A DNA stretch of 64,000 nucleotides from Emmonsiellopsis sp. PD_33 (GCA_032988165.1 JANTQF010000072.1:62001-126000); one strand, 5' to 3'. Counted from the first letter of the stretch, positions 36,717 through 49,668 are shown. Notes: generated by a model not told the origin, from the sequence alone. Numbers and translations: made by a program.

Positions 36717-39700
36717 ATGGATACACGACCTTCTCCAACCCGGAGACTCCCAGATCGCAAATCGACCAGGTGCCGCTACTTCGGGTCGAAAAAGGGTATG
36801 TGCTATTGATTCTGATTGATGCGTTTGGACCAGTTTCTGCCCTTGTTTGTCTATGTCTCTACATCAGTTACATTGTTACCAGCATCGTTTTGTTATTACG
36901 TTGTTTTTGAATTTCACGATACTCTGTCGTGCATGGTACCTTCCTGTTTAACTGTATCAAACTGGAGTATCTGAGGGCCAAACCATTCATATCAGTCATG
37001 ACATGCATGGATGGCTTGTTGGTATGATTGCTCATTGTTATACCTACCCCCTTTGTTTATTCACACTACATCCATTTTATCCTGATCTCATGACTGTCTT
37101 GTTCATTACCACTACGATTTATGTCTGGAGCTGACATGTCATAAGGATGTCGGGCCGGAAATGCTTGCCCCTATGCTCACGAAACGCCTTATCGCGGCCC
37201 TGTGACTGCTGCATCAACGGAAGACCCAACCTCCTCTATGCCAGTCAATAATACGCGTACATCTGACTCTCGCAGTATGGCAACTGAGTCTATTCTTCCC
37301 ACAGACGAAGGTGGGTTAAGCACACTCTCAGCCGCGTCCAGCCCTCACCGTCAGGGTTTCACGGAGATGCAGTCCCAAACTATTGAACGCCCGACTCCAC
37401 GCGCGCAGCTTGAAAACCCTAGGGAATTCCAAATCAACCAAATTAGACGACGGTTCCATCCAAAGGAGAAATTAGATGAGAATGGAGCTCATCTCACATT
37501 CGAGATGGTTCCGTCAGATCCTGATTTTAACTTCCACCCGAAGATCCTGGCCTGCGCTCTGCATGTCCCCCTGGACTATCCCAAACAGGGAAAACCTTCT
37601 CTGGAAATCGTGAATGAAAACATTGAGGAGAGATATAAGAATCTTATTCAACAGGAATTTAAGAATGTCGCCAGGACACGTGCTTCTGATACTCTCCTAA
37701 CTTGGATGAATATTCTTGATAGGTCTCTGACAAGCATCTTTACCACACTCCACTCCGGTATGCAGTTTGGTCTGGAAAAGAGCACTGTTCCTTCTCCAAC
37801 CCCCCCGACACCAGTCCTCGGAGCCTCAATGGCCCAGGAGATGGAGAAAGCCAAACAAAGGCGGGAGAAGGAGATCACCCAACTCACATCCCGTTTGGGT
37901 AGAACGCCTCTCTTCTCGAAAGCTTCAGATGGAATCTCGTTTACCATTCCTATTAGCCCCCTTAAGCCACAGCTCCTTCCACACTCTCTTCGGTCCGTGA
38001 GGACAATAAACTTACTGGTCCCGGCTTTATATCCACTCGAACCTTGTCAGGTTAAACTCCCTGGGGTCGACGATAATGCGGCTAAAAATGCAGAGTCATC
38101 CTTCGAAAAGCATGTCATAGAGAATTCTACCGCGAGCTTGATGTCCCATATCAACTACCTATCGTCAATGATGCATATTTTGGTGACCCAGTCAGCAAAA
38201 AGGAGCGACACTAGCAGCGCGGTTACATCTTTGCCAATAGAGGACAAACCGAAAGATGACATAGGCCAGCCTTCACGACCTTCCGCGCCCCTTGAGCTAT
38301 CCCCACCTATGGAAACGCAGACATCAACTACGCTAGAGGATCGACCTCATATCCAAATCATTCCCAGACCACCAGAATGGATGAACCCTAATACGGACGA
38401 TGAGTTCGATAGTGACGAGTCAGATTATTCAGCATCGGAAGGCAGTGTCACTGATGAAGATGATGATGAGGGTGGGGGTGTAAGCGTACCTGTGATGCCA
38501 CCCCCTCCTGCAGGCCGAGTAGTAGGCCTATCATTCCCATCAATGGAGCTCCTTGGTATTGAGCTCCTTGAACTGAAAAATCTACATCTAACTCTTAAAT
38601 GCGAGCGATGTAAGGAGCTACTGGATCTCAAAATCAAAATTGGAGAAGATGGCATCAGCATCCCTCCCAAACGGATCGAGTCGTGCAAGAAGTGTGGGAA
38701 TTATCTTAGCATTGGTAGGTGCCGTAATTTGAACCCAGCGATATTACGCTGCCGCAAACATCCAAAAATGGCAATGTAGTAATGACCGTGAATTAGGTTT
38801 CCGTCGCGAATTTATGCACCCCAGCTCTAGCCGTGCCGGGTACTTGGATCTTGAAGGATGTCTCGCTGTTGAGTTGCTTCCTAGGTGTGTCCTCTCCCAC
38901 GCTGTACCCTTTCTTTTAACGCGCCTGGCCATGGCACGGTGTATGGCATAGGCTGGCGCCACAGTTAAAATGCGTGGTCTCACCATCCGATGCCAGTAAT
39001 TTCATCCCAACATGCTCCGAGTGCTCTGTCGCCTACCCCGCACCAGGGATTGGAGCGGTTCGTGGGGATGATGCGTCGGCAATCTGTCGCGGATGTCACC
39101 ATAAAATGAGTAGGTCTCACCCACGAGGTTCCTGACAGCATGGGAAACCTTGTCGTGATAATGCAACGTTGACCAGATTCGAACAGGGTTTAAAATTCCC
39201 GAGGTCAAATTTTTACTCGTGAGCGCCGGAGGAGGTAAGCAACCAGTCAGCTGATATCAAGTTTTTGTTATTCTCGATCTTTCCCCGAAAATTGCATCTT
39301 CGTACGAGCGTGGCTGTCTTTGTGCAACAGCTTGGTATTCGGCATTTGGCAACACTGGAATGATATTTTAATATCAGCTCCGCGGCTTACCTTCTTTTGT
39401 GCCACGCCATGCTTTCGCTTCCCCCTTTTCTGTCGCGGTTTTGCGTATTCGGCGGCAGATGTCGCCTAGGCCCACCCACCCATGTTTAGCTTAACTACCT
39501 CGGATCCCAGTTTAAGCTATTCTACGTGTTCTCCCGTCGTCGATGCTAATGGGCTCGTTTTCCGTTGGCTTCCTTTTTTGACATCTGGTCGTCTCCTTTT
39601 AACGTTGCGATGGCTCCAGCAACGCATGTCGCATGCACATCCGGAAACTGACCGCTCTTTGATTTGTAACAGGTACATCCCTTCCACACGTGCGGGTTAG

Positions 39701-40638
39701 AAAGGTGAGTCGTTTCTGTATTTCAGTCAATAGCGTTTTGGTTTTTCAGCTCTATCAATACGCCTGGTACATCTGTTTCCGATGTGTCCCGATCAAGGCT
39801 CTGGTGGTATCGTGTATTGGTTGACATTGGGAGTTGAACGTTGTACTAACATATCATGTTTTTACAACAATAGCCGAAAGAGGTATTGGGAATAGTTGCT
39901 GGACAGGAGTTACCTCGTCGGGGACGATGCTCACACTATGGGAAGAGCTATCGGTGGTTTAGGTGTGTGGATCTGGCCCCGTCCTTGCGCAGCCTGAATG
40001 TGTACCCACTCTGGCGGTTTCCATATCGCTTGTTCATGCATGTTTAGTCGCCGCCTGAATTCCCTCACCGCGCCAATAGTCGATCTATGATATTGGGGCT
40101 GGAAACTTACACTGTTATATAGGTTCTCTTGTTGTCTCAGGGTTTTCCCATGCGATAGGTATGCTTCTGCTTCTTGAAAGGATTCTACAACTTTATACAC
40201 CATTGTAGACGCTAATACCATTGACATAGATGCCACGATGCCGCAACTGATCATCCAAATGAGCACGCCAACCGTATGATCTGGTATGCGTCTCCTTCCT
40301 TCCTCCTTGAGCCCCCCTAACCCCTTACTTTTACCTGTCTATGAAACACCACACTTACAAATTTATACAGCGGATTCTGCTCCCGCGAACAAACCTACCG
40401 CCCCGAAAGCTGCGGTATCTGCCACTCAACCCTTGTTGGTAAAGCCGGCAGTGGATTTTGGGAGGGCGGTAAGGGCACCAGAGACAAAGCGAAAATGAAT
40501 CGGAAAGGCAAGTAAGCGTTTTTGATTATGCATATGCGTGTATTATTCTAACGACTTATTTGTCTCGAATTCGTAGATCCGAGAAAATATAAGCGTCGAG
40601 GGGCTACTGCTCCTGGGTCTTCGGCGCGGAAAAAGTGA
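36717..40638 (+). CDS. CCCH and CHY zinc-finger protein (11 exons)
   Basis: Exons 36717-36795, 37146-38714, 38797-38884, 38997-39109, 39187-39234, 39673-39704, 39874-39962, 40123-40158, 40230-40283, 40371-40507 and 40577-40638 join in phase to 768 residues. A CCCH finger lies at C19-x8-C28-x5-C34-x3-H38, split by intron 1. A long middle domain holds an acidic stretch and VVGLSFPSMELLGIELLE. Paired-cysteine ribbons follow (LKCERCKE, ESCKKCG, TCSECS, ICRGCHHK). The CHY finger begins PRRGRCSHYGKSYRWFRFSC (about residue 657), then CDRCHD, HPNEHANRMICGFC and ESCGICHS. CHY fingers bind several zinc ions; the family includes yeast Hot13, but CCCH plus CHY proteins of fungi are uncharacterised. Most splice sites are strong GT-AG; the last intron appears to be GC-AG. 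Exon 6 (32 nt) is the least certain. An ORF-only reading would stop at 38779 and lose the CHY half. Confidence 0.85.
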
Positions 40639-42390
40639 TGGTTCATCTGTTTAAGGAGGTTATCCCTTTTTATTACTACCGGTTAGCTATACCAATGCTC
40701 TAAAAGGGGTGTATGTTTGTTACATGGGTATCACTTAAGCCGATGATTGATTGATTGGAGATATTTTGCGTCCCTGTCTTGAAAAGTTGAATTTGTTCGT
40801 CTAATATATGTAACATATTCCCTCAGTCTACCTTTTCATGTGGCAAGGGGTATCTGTCGAAGTTATACTAGAATTGAACTAGTGCACGTGTCCTCTCGCC
40901 TTTTTCTTCTTGTTTTGGGCAAGATAGTGTCCAAGAGATTCCGAACCTCTCCGCCATGTCAGGAGTTAAAAAATAAGTAGTAAAGTCGGTAAAACGGGCG
41001 AGAAAGGGGGAATCTCAGCATGCGAGGCAAGGTTGGGCGAGCCATGGGCTGGGTCGATGTTCTGTTGGTGGTATAGTGTAATTTCACTATATCCACCGCT
41101 GTATCGAATGGAGGATGAGATTAGGGCCCGACGAAGCTGTGCGGAATATATTGTAAACATCGAAACATTGGCGGGAGGAAGAGTCGGGGAAGTTTCATGA
41201 AATATTCAAGACACCCAATATAGCAATGTAATAATCTCTCCCACGTACAATCGAAAGATCTGCATCGGTATAGTAATCATGTACTCGTTCCCTTTTCCGT
41301 AAGCCGGTCCCGGGCATAAACATGAGCGGATTTTAACTGAATTGACTGGACTGGCCATACAATTGTGAGAATGAAATAAGGACTAATATTATCATGACCT
41401 TATCATAAGTGTCCCAGACTTGTCAGGCAAGCTGATATCACATACATTCAGCGTTGGAGAAGCGGAAGCGTCCAGCGAAAGCCGTGGTGATGCTGATAAG
41501 CAGGAGGACAAGAACGAGGATAGTTTTTGTATCGTGGATGGAGATTTCTATGTGTTGCTCTTGTTAATGCTTGTTCTGGGCGGGTGGAGGAGTATTGCTT
41601 GAGGGGTGAGCGAGGAAGGGAAATGCGATCCCAGGGCTGTGAACGTTGCTTTATAACTAACGGCCGACACGAGCTAAATCGCACATTCCATATCAAGTTT
41701 AGCAACTCAGTGGCCTGGACTTGGAGGATGGGATTGATATTGGATCATAAAATTCGACCCCGAATGAATGGCATTTTATAAAATGATAGAAATTGTGCAT
41801 TAAATGATGGAAAGCCAAGGGCTCAATGGATATCTTACTTGTGCAATGCACATGCATAGCAAGCAATCAAATGCCATGGGCAGAAGAAATAATTGGTCTG
41901 GCTGAAGAATACCAATTCCGGTATGCAAACAGCCGCGGATATCGGTCTAGGCAAGGAGGTGCAAACGCCCAAGGAAGGCATAAAATGCAAATGGATCGAT
42001 TCGGTTGACTGGCACACATTGAGCCTTTGGCAGGCTGATATAAAATCCAGATCAAGTTGGCCCCTCACTCCTTGGGGTTCAAATCGATTGGCAGACTGCT
42101 TAGGACCCATGGAAGAGAAACTGCATGATAGACTTGGAAAGGAGACAAGAAATAGATAAACTCCTGGTATGCAAAGGCAACAAGATGCTGCTATCTTGTT
42201 TTCAAGAGAGGGAGAATATGATCAACGTAGTTCATGGAGTCCAGCTGATACTAGTACTAGTATTCGTCAACAGGCGATAGTCGCTGAGGTTGAATTTCAC
42301 GGAAAGAAGGCATGCTTAGGCACCGTGAGCACTATATCCAACCGGGTAATGCAGGATTCCAGCACAGTGGGACCTTGAGTCAATATTGTT
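40639..42390. other. Intergenic, no gene seen
   Basis: Short frames only, none with recognisable domains. The final base abuts the target-site duplication of the Copia element. Confidence 0.5.
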
Positions 42391-42395
42391 GAATC
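42391..42395. repeat. Target-site duplication GAATC, left copy
   Basis: Exact match to 48045-48049. Five bases is the usual duplication for Copia integrases. The uninterrupted site would read TTGTT-GAATC-TGTCC. Confidence 0.9.
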
Positions 42396-42562
42396 TGTCG
42401 GCGTTGTACATTGCTTCATGAGGTATGAATTGAATGATATTGTAAAACTAATGGTGGTTCATAGGAACCCTAGCTATTTTGTATGAGGGAATGTGGGTGG
42501 CTGTGTAAACACTAATTCTAAGTGAGATTGCATGAATATGAGATATCTTGGGATTCCTGACA
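42396..42562 (-). repeat. Copia 3' LTR (element orientation)
   Basis: 167 bp. It keeps two CpGs near its plus-strand left end (TGTCGGCGTTG). It differs from the other LTR at five dinucleotides only, all explained by ancestral CpG: CG/CA twice, TG/CA twice and CA/TG once. Confidence 0.95.
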
Positions 42563-42573
42563 CACCCCCCCAG
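42563..42573 (-). other. Polypurine tract
   Basis: On the minus strand GGGGGGGTG runs straight into the LTR start (seven Gs at 42565-42571). This is the expected plus-strand primer and confirms the element's orientation. Confidence 0.7.
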
Positions 42574-42899
42574 TGCACACCACACTGTTTAATGAACATA
42601 ATGAGGCCAGTCATACTGCCTAAATAGGAAATAAAAATCAAAATAACACAGTGGCACAGGTGTTGAATATCCAGCCAGGTAAGTTTCTCATAGAAATCAA
42701 AAATCAATGAAAATCAATAAATATATGAAAATAATAATAAAAATGAATAAATTAATCTTTCCCCCCTAGATCTCACTACATATCAATGAGATCAGTAATA
42801 TTAATAATATCAAAATATTTAAGGAAGTTTTAATGTTTCTGTAGCAGGAGATTCTTTATCAGGCTATCTACAGGCATCTCTATTATAGGGACCCAGGTT

Positions 42900-45800
42900 A
42901 TATTAATATCAGAGCTTTGAACTCACTTGCAAAGCCAACTACTATATATATTAATGTGGTAAAGGCATATATTGATCTGCAGATCACTTTTATTTAATAA
43001 CCCTATCATTTGAGTATTATCACATTTAATAGAGATTTTGTACTCAGAGTTAAATTGAATTTAGATGAGGAATTACTCTTATCATATAACCTCTCATCTA
43101 ATATATAATATAGTGAGAAGTTTGGCCTCCATCATGAAGGTAGTTATAGTAGCCTACTAGGCAGACTTCCAATCAACTGAGCTATCATACATTTTGAATA
43201 GATATCTAGTTGTAGATCAGTAGTCAGCATTATCCATAAAGCTAGTATTACTAGAGAATTTAATAACTTTAAAATTTATATTGAAATTTAATGGTATAAT
43301 TAAATTCACAGATGAATTCATCAATTATTTGAGTAGGGATTCATTATACTTATTATCATATTAAATGGTATAATTCTGTATATCTTATAAATAAATAATA
43401 ATATAATTTATCTCAGTCAAATGAACATCTGATAGATTCTGCATGAAGGATACAAGCTTCAATACAGTATAAATAATATTAGGCCTTATAATAACAGCTA
43501 GATAGATGCAAGATCTAACATATCACTAGTAGTAATGGATTTTTATAGAGGTTAATTCAGCCTTATAGACTTTAAGTTTCATACCTATAAGAGGCACTCT
43601 ATGAGTTCATAGAGACTACTCAAGATGATACATAGCTACCAACTTATTAATATAGGAATTAAGGTAGATTTAGAGCTTCAAATTCACTCTATTTCAGATA
43701 ATATAGGTGTTTAAGAATCAACATAGTTTCTTCATATTATAGATCTCATATATGTTTATAAGTTCTCAAACCACTTAATCCCTCTTATCTTTATTATTCT
43801 CATCCAAAAGGATAATAAAATCATCAATATAGAAGAAAATGATTATTCAATCATTCAAAAAGAGGCATCTATCATCAGGTAAAGAGGTAAATCCTATATA
43901 TAATAGCATTTTTGTGACTTTATTCAATCAAAGCAGTGGCAAGCAACATAATCTATATAGGCCTTTTTTCAATTTGAGCAAGATAAGAGATCATCACAGT
44001 AAAGCAAGGCCTAGAAGCCTCTATCATTCATCTGGCAGTTTATAATAGACCTCCTCATTAATATTACTATTTGTAAAGGTATTTACTCCATCAAGCTACT
44101 TAGTATCAAGATTAAAAGCTATCATTATCACTATTAGTGCATGATATGTCCTGCCAGCAAGCATATAAACTCTCATATCTTTTTCACTGAGAGGTTAAAG
44201 GTTACCTTAAATATAGATACATACTTTAAACTTATTGAGAAATCCATCATCATTAAATTTATAAGTAAACACCTAGTATAGAGAGATTACTGACATATTT
44301 TCTGAAGGTCTAGACACTATTTTATATATATCTTTCTGGGTAATCATCTCCCATTCCTGGATTACAGTGTTAATGAAATCCTCACTATATTTATGTGTTT
44401 TTAATAAGTTTCAATGATTTAGTAGTAGTGAGAGTTTATTTCTATGCAATCACACATTATTCTCTTTCTGAGGTGTAAGATTCATAATCACACTGAATAT
44501 CATACAAAACTGCTGAGTAGAGTCATTTTTTATACATTCAATTCCATTGAAGTGTATAGTATGTCTAATATATTTATTAGAGACTATATTTAATTCATTG
44601 AAGTCCACAGAGATCTCACACACCCACAGCACTCAATTTGATTGATTGAAGAGATCTAAGAGTAAGATATCAGACAGTTTAGGCAGTTGAGATTGCTCAG
44701 GCACCTCCTCATATTTACTTAGTGAGGCCTATAGTTTGCTCTGCAACTAGCCACTGAGATCATTAGATTTAATAACCTCTCTATCAATCTATTCAACTAC
44801 CTGCTTACCCCCCTAAACCTACAGTTCTAGTGTTGATTTAGATGTCAAAGGTTCATTTATATCTCTTTAACTGTTTTTATTATCTTTATTATCAGATTCA
44901 GCTGTTTTTTCCATTTATTTGATATCTCTAGGATAGAAAATATCTATATTGACAGAATCTAACATCTCATTCTATTTACAGACCTTAGAGATTACTAGTT
45001 TAATTATAGGTATTTATAACATCTCAGCAATCTTATCTATAATAGATTCTCACAGTAGCTCTTCAATATAAGGTTTTTGCAGGTTAAATTGAATTAATTC
45101 ATTAAACACTACATCTCTAATCCTTATAACACATTGTAAGTGTGGAATCCAAATCCTCCAGATATTCATCAAATTATATTTAATGAGATAATCAATATGC
45201 ACTCTAAGTTCTAGCTTTAAAGCTCTCATATAATTGAGAACTTCATTTGGAATCTTCACATACATGTGACATTCATATATATATAGGTAAGTAGATGAAG
45301 GCTTACTAGAAAGGTTAAAATGCTCTCATAGAGTTAGTAATAGCAACTTCCACCTCAATAGATATATAGGGATTTAATTAATGAGATAGCCAGCCATTAT
45401 ATATATCTCAGATGAGAGCTCTGAGAGTAAGCATTCATCTATCCATAAATATCTTACTTTTTCAATTAATAGTATGTCTGTGCATTTAGCTGCATCATTC
45501 TATTTATATGTATATTCTAATAAAAACTCTCTTAAGAGGCCTTCTTCTAGAATCTATTTACCTATCTCATTCAAATACATGCTTATTTTATTATCAATAC
45601 ATATAATCTTAATATTTATATCAAACTGGCATTTAATTTATTTCATAACTGCAGGGAGAGCTTTCTTGAGTTCAGACTTACAAATCACATTTTGTATGAT
45701 CTAAAATCACAAGAAATCACATGTAAAATGCATCATTTATTACTAATTATAATAGTAACCTTTCTTATTCTCTATAAGATTAACATGGAGGTATTCAAAT

Positions 45801-47500
45801 GGTTTGGTAGAGCAAACATGCAGCCTGTAAAATATCTGATTTTTCACTTTTAAGAGCTTACATATTTAACAGTAACATACAACTTCTTATAGATGAGAAT
45901 CTAACTCTTTCTCCCCTTCTTCTATAGACTTACCTACTATAATTATACCTTCAGACACATTCTGCAGGTAAGTAATTGAGGCCTTAAAACCATATCCTAG
46001 TTATCTATATTAGACCTCCACTAACACCATTAAAATCTTTAGTGCCTCAGAATGTTTCCTATATTCAGCAAGAGCAGAGAATGTTGATATTAGTATAATA
46101 TTTAAATATAAATTATATTCTAGATATATAAGATTATCTCTTTATGTAAGCAACATCTAAGACTTCTTATTATCTCTTAATATTATCATCTTCATGTGCA
46201 GTAAGATTCCTTTTGCAAATAGTCTTACTCAGCTGAAGATATTCATATGAAGATCTGAAATGTATATTATATTAGATAGTATAGTTATGAAATGTTTTCA
46301 GATCATCAGATTTATGAGATATATAATAATAGTCTTATAACCTTGAATTTTTATATAGAAGTTACTTGTATAGAATGACACATTGTATTTCTCTATAAAA
46401 TTAATAAATCTGAACCTATCATTATAAATGTGAGATTCTCTACCTATATCATATATTCAGCTATCTCTTAATAAATGATTTAACAAGCTAGATTTAATGC
46501 TTAAAATTAACAATCTATCTGTAGCTTCACATGAGATTAGAGATATTCAATAAATAGTTGAGAGATTCATCTGCAGGCCTGCACCAGCCTTACTATTTAT
46601 CTTCTTAATCTCTATTTCAATCTTCATCTTGACTTTCTCATCTTTTAATACCTCATCCACCTTTTTATGCATATCATCATATCTCATGAACCACTCAGGC
46701 CTCAATATAGAATTGAGATATCAGCAAGTTCCTACTGAATATCCAGGCTTACTATAGATATATAGATTATAAGTCTTTTTACCCTTCTTTTTCAAATCTT
46801 TAGCTTTCTTTTGTGAGTCTTTTGCAGGTAGATTCATATTATTAGTGGAGTCTTTCTTTTCTCTACTTAGATCACTAAAGGTTGCAAAAATAGTACTATA
46901 ATCATTTTTTAAGACTCTCATCTTATAATATCAAATCTTAATCTCTCTAACTAATCATTCTAGGTCAATGACATTCACACCCATCTTTTTATTATATAAG
47001 ATAATAGATCTAAATCCTTCAGCAATCATCAAATTAATTACTTAGTTAGCTATCAAAAAATCACTTTTCAGGTTAAATAGATTCCTAATCTCCACATTTT
47101 ATATCTCTTTATATATTATAGACTAGTCATTTAATTATTTTTTAATATTCTTACTATTTAATTTCTTCATCAGAACATTATATTAATCTCTAACTTCATT
47201 TTTTCAATTTTTAGTAGTAAGAGAAAGATGATATCATAATGCTCTGATAATATCTTTAATATAAGTATTACCTATCTTTATGATATACTCTATCTCTACT
47301 CTTAAAACTAACATTATAATAATGTCATATATCTTATTTATAGTCATTTAACATTTTTTATATACTACCACCTATTTTTTAAATAATTTTTCAGATTTAC
47401 TATTCTTAATCTCAGGTTCTTCTACTTCCAGCTAATAATCTTTCTTTATTAAATTAATATAATTACAAACTCCATGATTGCTTGCTATTAATATAATATT
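42900..47500 (-). pseudogene. Copia gag-pol remnant
   Basis: Fragments recognised on the minus strand: a degraded zinc knuckle (YSKPGYSVGTC, near 46760) followed by LRPEWFMRYDDM; an integrase start with PFEYLHVNLIE (near 45800); the reverse transcriptase active site FYIDDFIIL (43808-43834); and RNase H with ADYRSTTRYLFKMYDSS and TTFMMEAKLL (near 43250-43100). Each block is in a different broken frame with many TAA and TAG codons. No product can be made. Confidence 0.9.
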
Positions 47501-47856
47501 CATATACTAAATCTCCCAGTCCTTACTATTCTTCAGTGTTACTATTATACATCAGATAGTGGTATCAGACATGGTGAGATGAATAGAGCTCTAAGAGCTC
47601 CACTTTTTTAGTTTTCAGACCATTAGAGGTGCTCATATGACCTCATTTTTTTAATTAATATAGAGCTTCTGACATTCTCAAAAGCTTGATTCATAGAGCT
47701 CTGTAGCTTCATTCTCAATAGATCCCATGAATCTAGGGGATGTTTCTATGGGTCTTTTTTAGAGGATATTGCTATTTCATGTGAAAAGCATGTAGTATAG
47801 GGCAAAAAATGACAAAACAATGATAATAACAATAAAAATCAAGTTGAATATACAAT

Positions 47857-47877
47857 GGAAATCACTGGGCTTATAAC
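47857..47877 (-). other. Primer binding site of the half-tRNA type
   Basis: Directly inside the 5' LTR the minus strand reads GTTATAAGCCCAGTG. This closely resembles the Copia-type site GGTTATGxGCCCAG, which pairs with the anticodon-loop half of initiator tRNA-Met rather than its 3' end. The A in TATAAG fits G-to-A decay. Confidence 0.65.
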
Positions 47878-48044
47878 TGTCAGCATTGTACATTGCTTCA
47901 TGAGGTACAAATTGAATGATATTGTAAAACTAATGGTGGTTCATAGGAACCCTAGCTATTTTGTATGAGGGAATGTGGGTGGCTGTGTAAATGCTAATTC
48001 TAAGTGAGATTGCATGAATATGAGATATCTTGGGATTCCCAACA
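47878..48044 (-). repeat. Copia 5' LTR (element orientation)
   Basis: 167 bp with no CpG. It aligns to the other LTR without gaps. At sites where the other copy has CG, TG or CA it has CA, CA or TG respectively. Confidence 0.95.
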
Positions 48045-48049
48045 GAATC
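48045..48049. repeat. Target-site duplication GAATC, right copy
   Basis: Exact match to 42391-42395, directly after the ACA end of the right LTR. Confidence 0.9.
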
Positions 48050-48209
48050 TGTCCAGGAATTTGAAATTTGACGTTGGAGGCTGAACTTTGATAAATAAAT
48101 AAAATATCACGTGATGTCAACACATGACCGAAGCTCGGGCGCCCAAAGCGTTAATTTACTGAGGTTCAACACCGCCAGCTTTGAAACCCCCCAATAACAA
48201 CCGGAAAAG

Positions 48210-49668
48210 ATGTCGTATGCACTCGAAACCAAGAAGCGCAAGTTCCACAGGGTACTCGAGTCCCTCTCCGGTGGGAATGCGCAGAAACCCTCATCAAATG
48301 CGGACGCATCCAAGACCAGTGAGACTGCGGCGTCGCTCTCCCACGCCATGTATCCGACTATTAAAAAAGTGCGCCTTGCCTCCGGTTCCGACCCCGACAG
48401 CACGCTCGTGAGGCGGTCTGTGTCGAGGCATACGACACCGTCGCCGTCGCCGTCGTCGCATCGCCCAAATTTTGTTCCCTGGGATCGTGAAAGGTTTCTG
48501 GAAAGGCTGGAGACGTTCCGCAGGGTCGATCGGTGGTCTCCTAAACCACCCGCTATAAATGAAGTTCAATGGGCGAAGCGGGGGTGGTCCTGTGTGGATG
48601 TCATGAGAGTGGAGTGCGTGGGGGGTTGCGGGCGCGCCGTTGTTGTGAAATTGCCGGAGGAGGCGGACGAAGAGGAGGATGATACTGATAAGATTGTTGA
48701 GCGGAAGGAAGTCCGTACGTTACTCTCGGGTGTGGACTTGGTTATGTATTATGTTTATCTAATGATGCGCAGAAGCTAGGTTGGTGGAGGAATACGCGAA
48801 AAGGATAGCGGAAGGGCACAGTGAAAGATGCCCATGGCGGAAGAGTGGCTGTGATGGTAAATTCTTCCCTCGTCTCCGACTTTTACACTGCCAAATTGCT
48901 AATTGTGCGCGTCAAGATACTATACAACGACTGCCGCTCACAAATCCAGAGACCGCGTTAAGTGGCCTACGAACGCGCTACCGAAATCTTAACAAGCTTG
49001 GTCCAAAATTGCCGGCAATAGAAAACATCGAAACACCTACAGGCCTAGAACTGGATGAGATCATTCGAATACTGCCGGCTAACATACTAAGCGAATCCAC
49101 GACTCGCACCACAACGAGCACCGGAAATAACGAAGACAATCAAGTTGAGGCGTCTTCTCAGGAGACGCCAAAGGATATCAATCAAGCAGCATTTACTCTG
49201 GCCCTGTTTGGTTGGGACGCAGCCAGCGACGTGGGTGCCGATTTGGCAACATGCGGAGCCTGCTTTCGTCGCCTTGGTTTGTGGATGTATAAACCGAAAA
49301 AGGACGGCTCAATTTCTGTATACTCTAGTCTCAATGTTGTCAGCGAACACATGGACTACTGCCCCTGGATCAACGCCAAAACGCAGAGCGGTGGTCGGAA
49401 GTCCGTCGTGAAAGGCCCGGGCGGAGAAGTCCAAAGTGGATGGGAAGTCCTGGGCCAGGCAATCAAGACTATACATCGGCGCCAAACAAGATCCGATGCC
49501 CCTCTGGTTGAGTCGACGCCTGAAGTCCCAGCCAGCCCTGCGGGAGCTAGTGTCGATGATGATGAGAGCAGGAAACTGAAGGATAGGGAATGGTGGGCGA
49601 AGCTGCGGAGAGTGAGGCAGACTTTGCAAGTGAAGGGATCGAAGAAAGCGAAGGGATCTACGGGGTGA
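48210..49668 (+). CDS. C3HC zinc-finger / Rsm1-type mRNA export factor
   Basis: Exons 48210-48714 and 48773-49668 join through a 58-nt GTACGT...CAG intron to 466 residues. The C3HC finger core starts WDRERFLERLETFRRVDRW (from about 91), then WAKRGW (121-126). Likely zinc ligands are C136, C140, H184 and C188, in ECVGGC and GHSERCPW. The usual first Cys of the CARxGW block is replaced by Trp (QWAKRGW), as I recall from other fungal Rsm1 proteins. The C-terminal Rsm1 part has LALFGWDAASD, LATCGACFRRLGLW and HMDYCPW. In fission yeast Rsm1 takes part in mRNA export; NIPA is the animal relative. It lies in tandem with the cap methyltransferase, 390 bp upstream of it. The Copia element ends 160 bp before its start, so promoter effects are possible. 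Confidence 0.85.

Larger units (their letters stand above)
42391..48049 (-). mobile_element. Complete Copia LTR retrotransposon, CpG-mutated
   Basis: Two 167-bp LTRs (42396-42562 and 47878-48044) bound about 5.3 kb and are flanked by the 5-bp duplication GAATC (42391-42395 and 48045-48049). LTRs start TGTC and end ACA on the plus strand. The element reads on the minus strand: primer site next to the right LTR, polypurine tract next to the left LTR, and the domain order gag zinc-knuckle remnant, integrase, reverse transcriptase, RNase H from high to low coordinate, diagnostic of Copia. By eye the interior has no CpG and is about 70% A+T with stops in every frame. Apart from CpG-derived sites the LTRs are identical, so insertion is recent. 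Confidence 0.95.

Noticed and set aside
44450..47500. Short open frames inside the Copia body (for example 46721-46921)
   Set aside because: These are fragments of gag-pol between mutation-derived stops, not separate genes.
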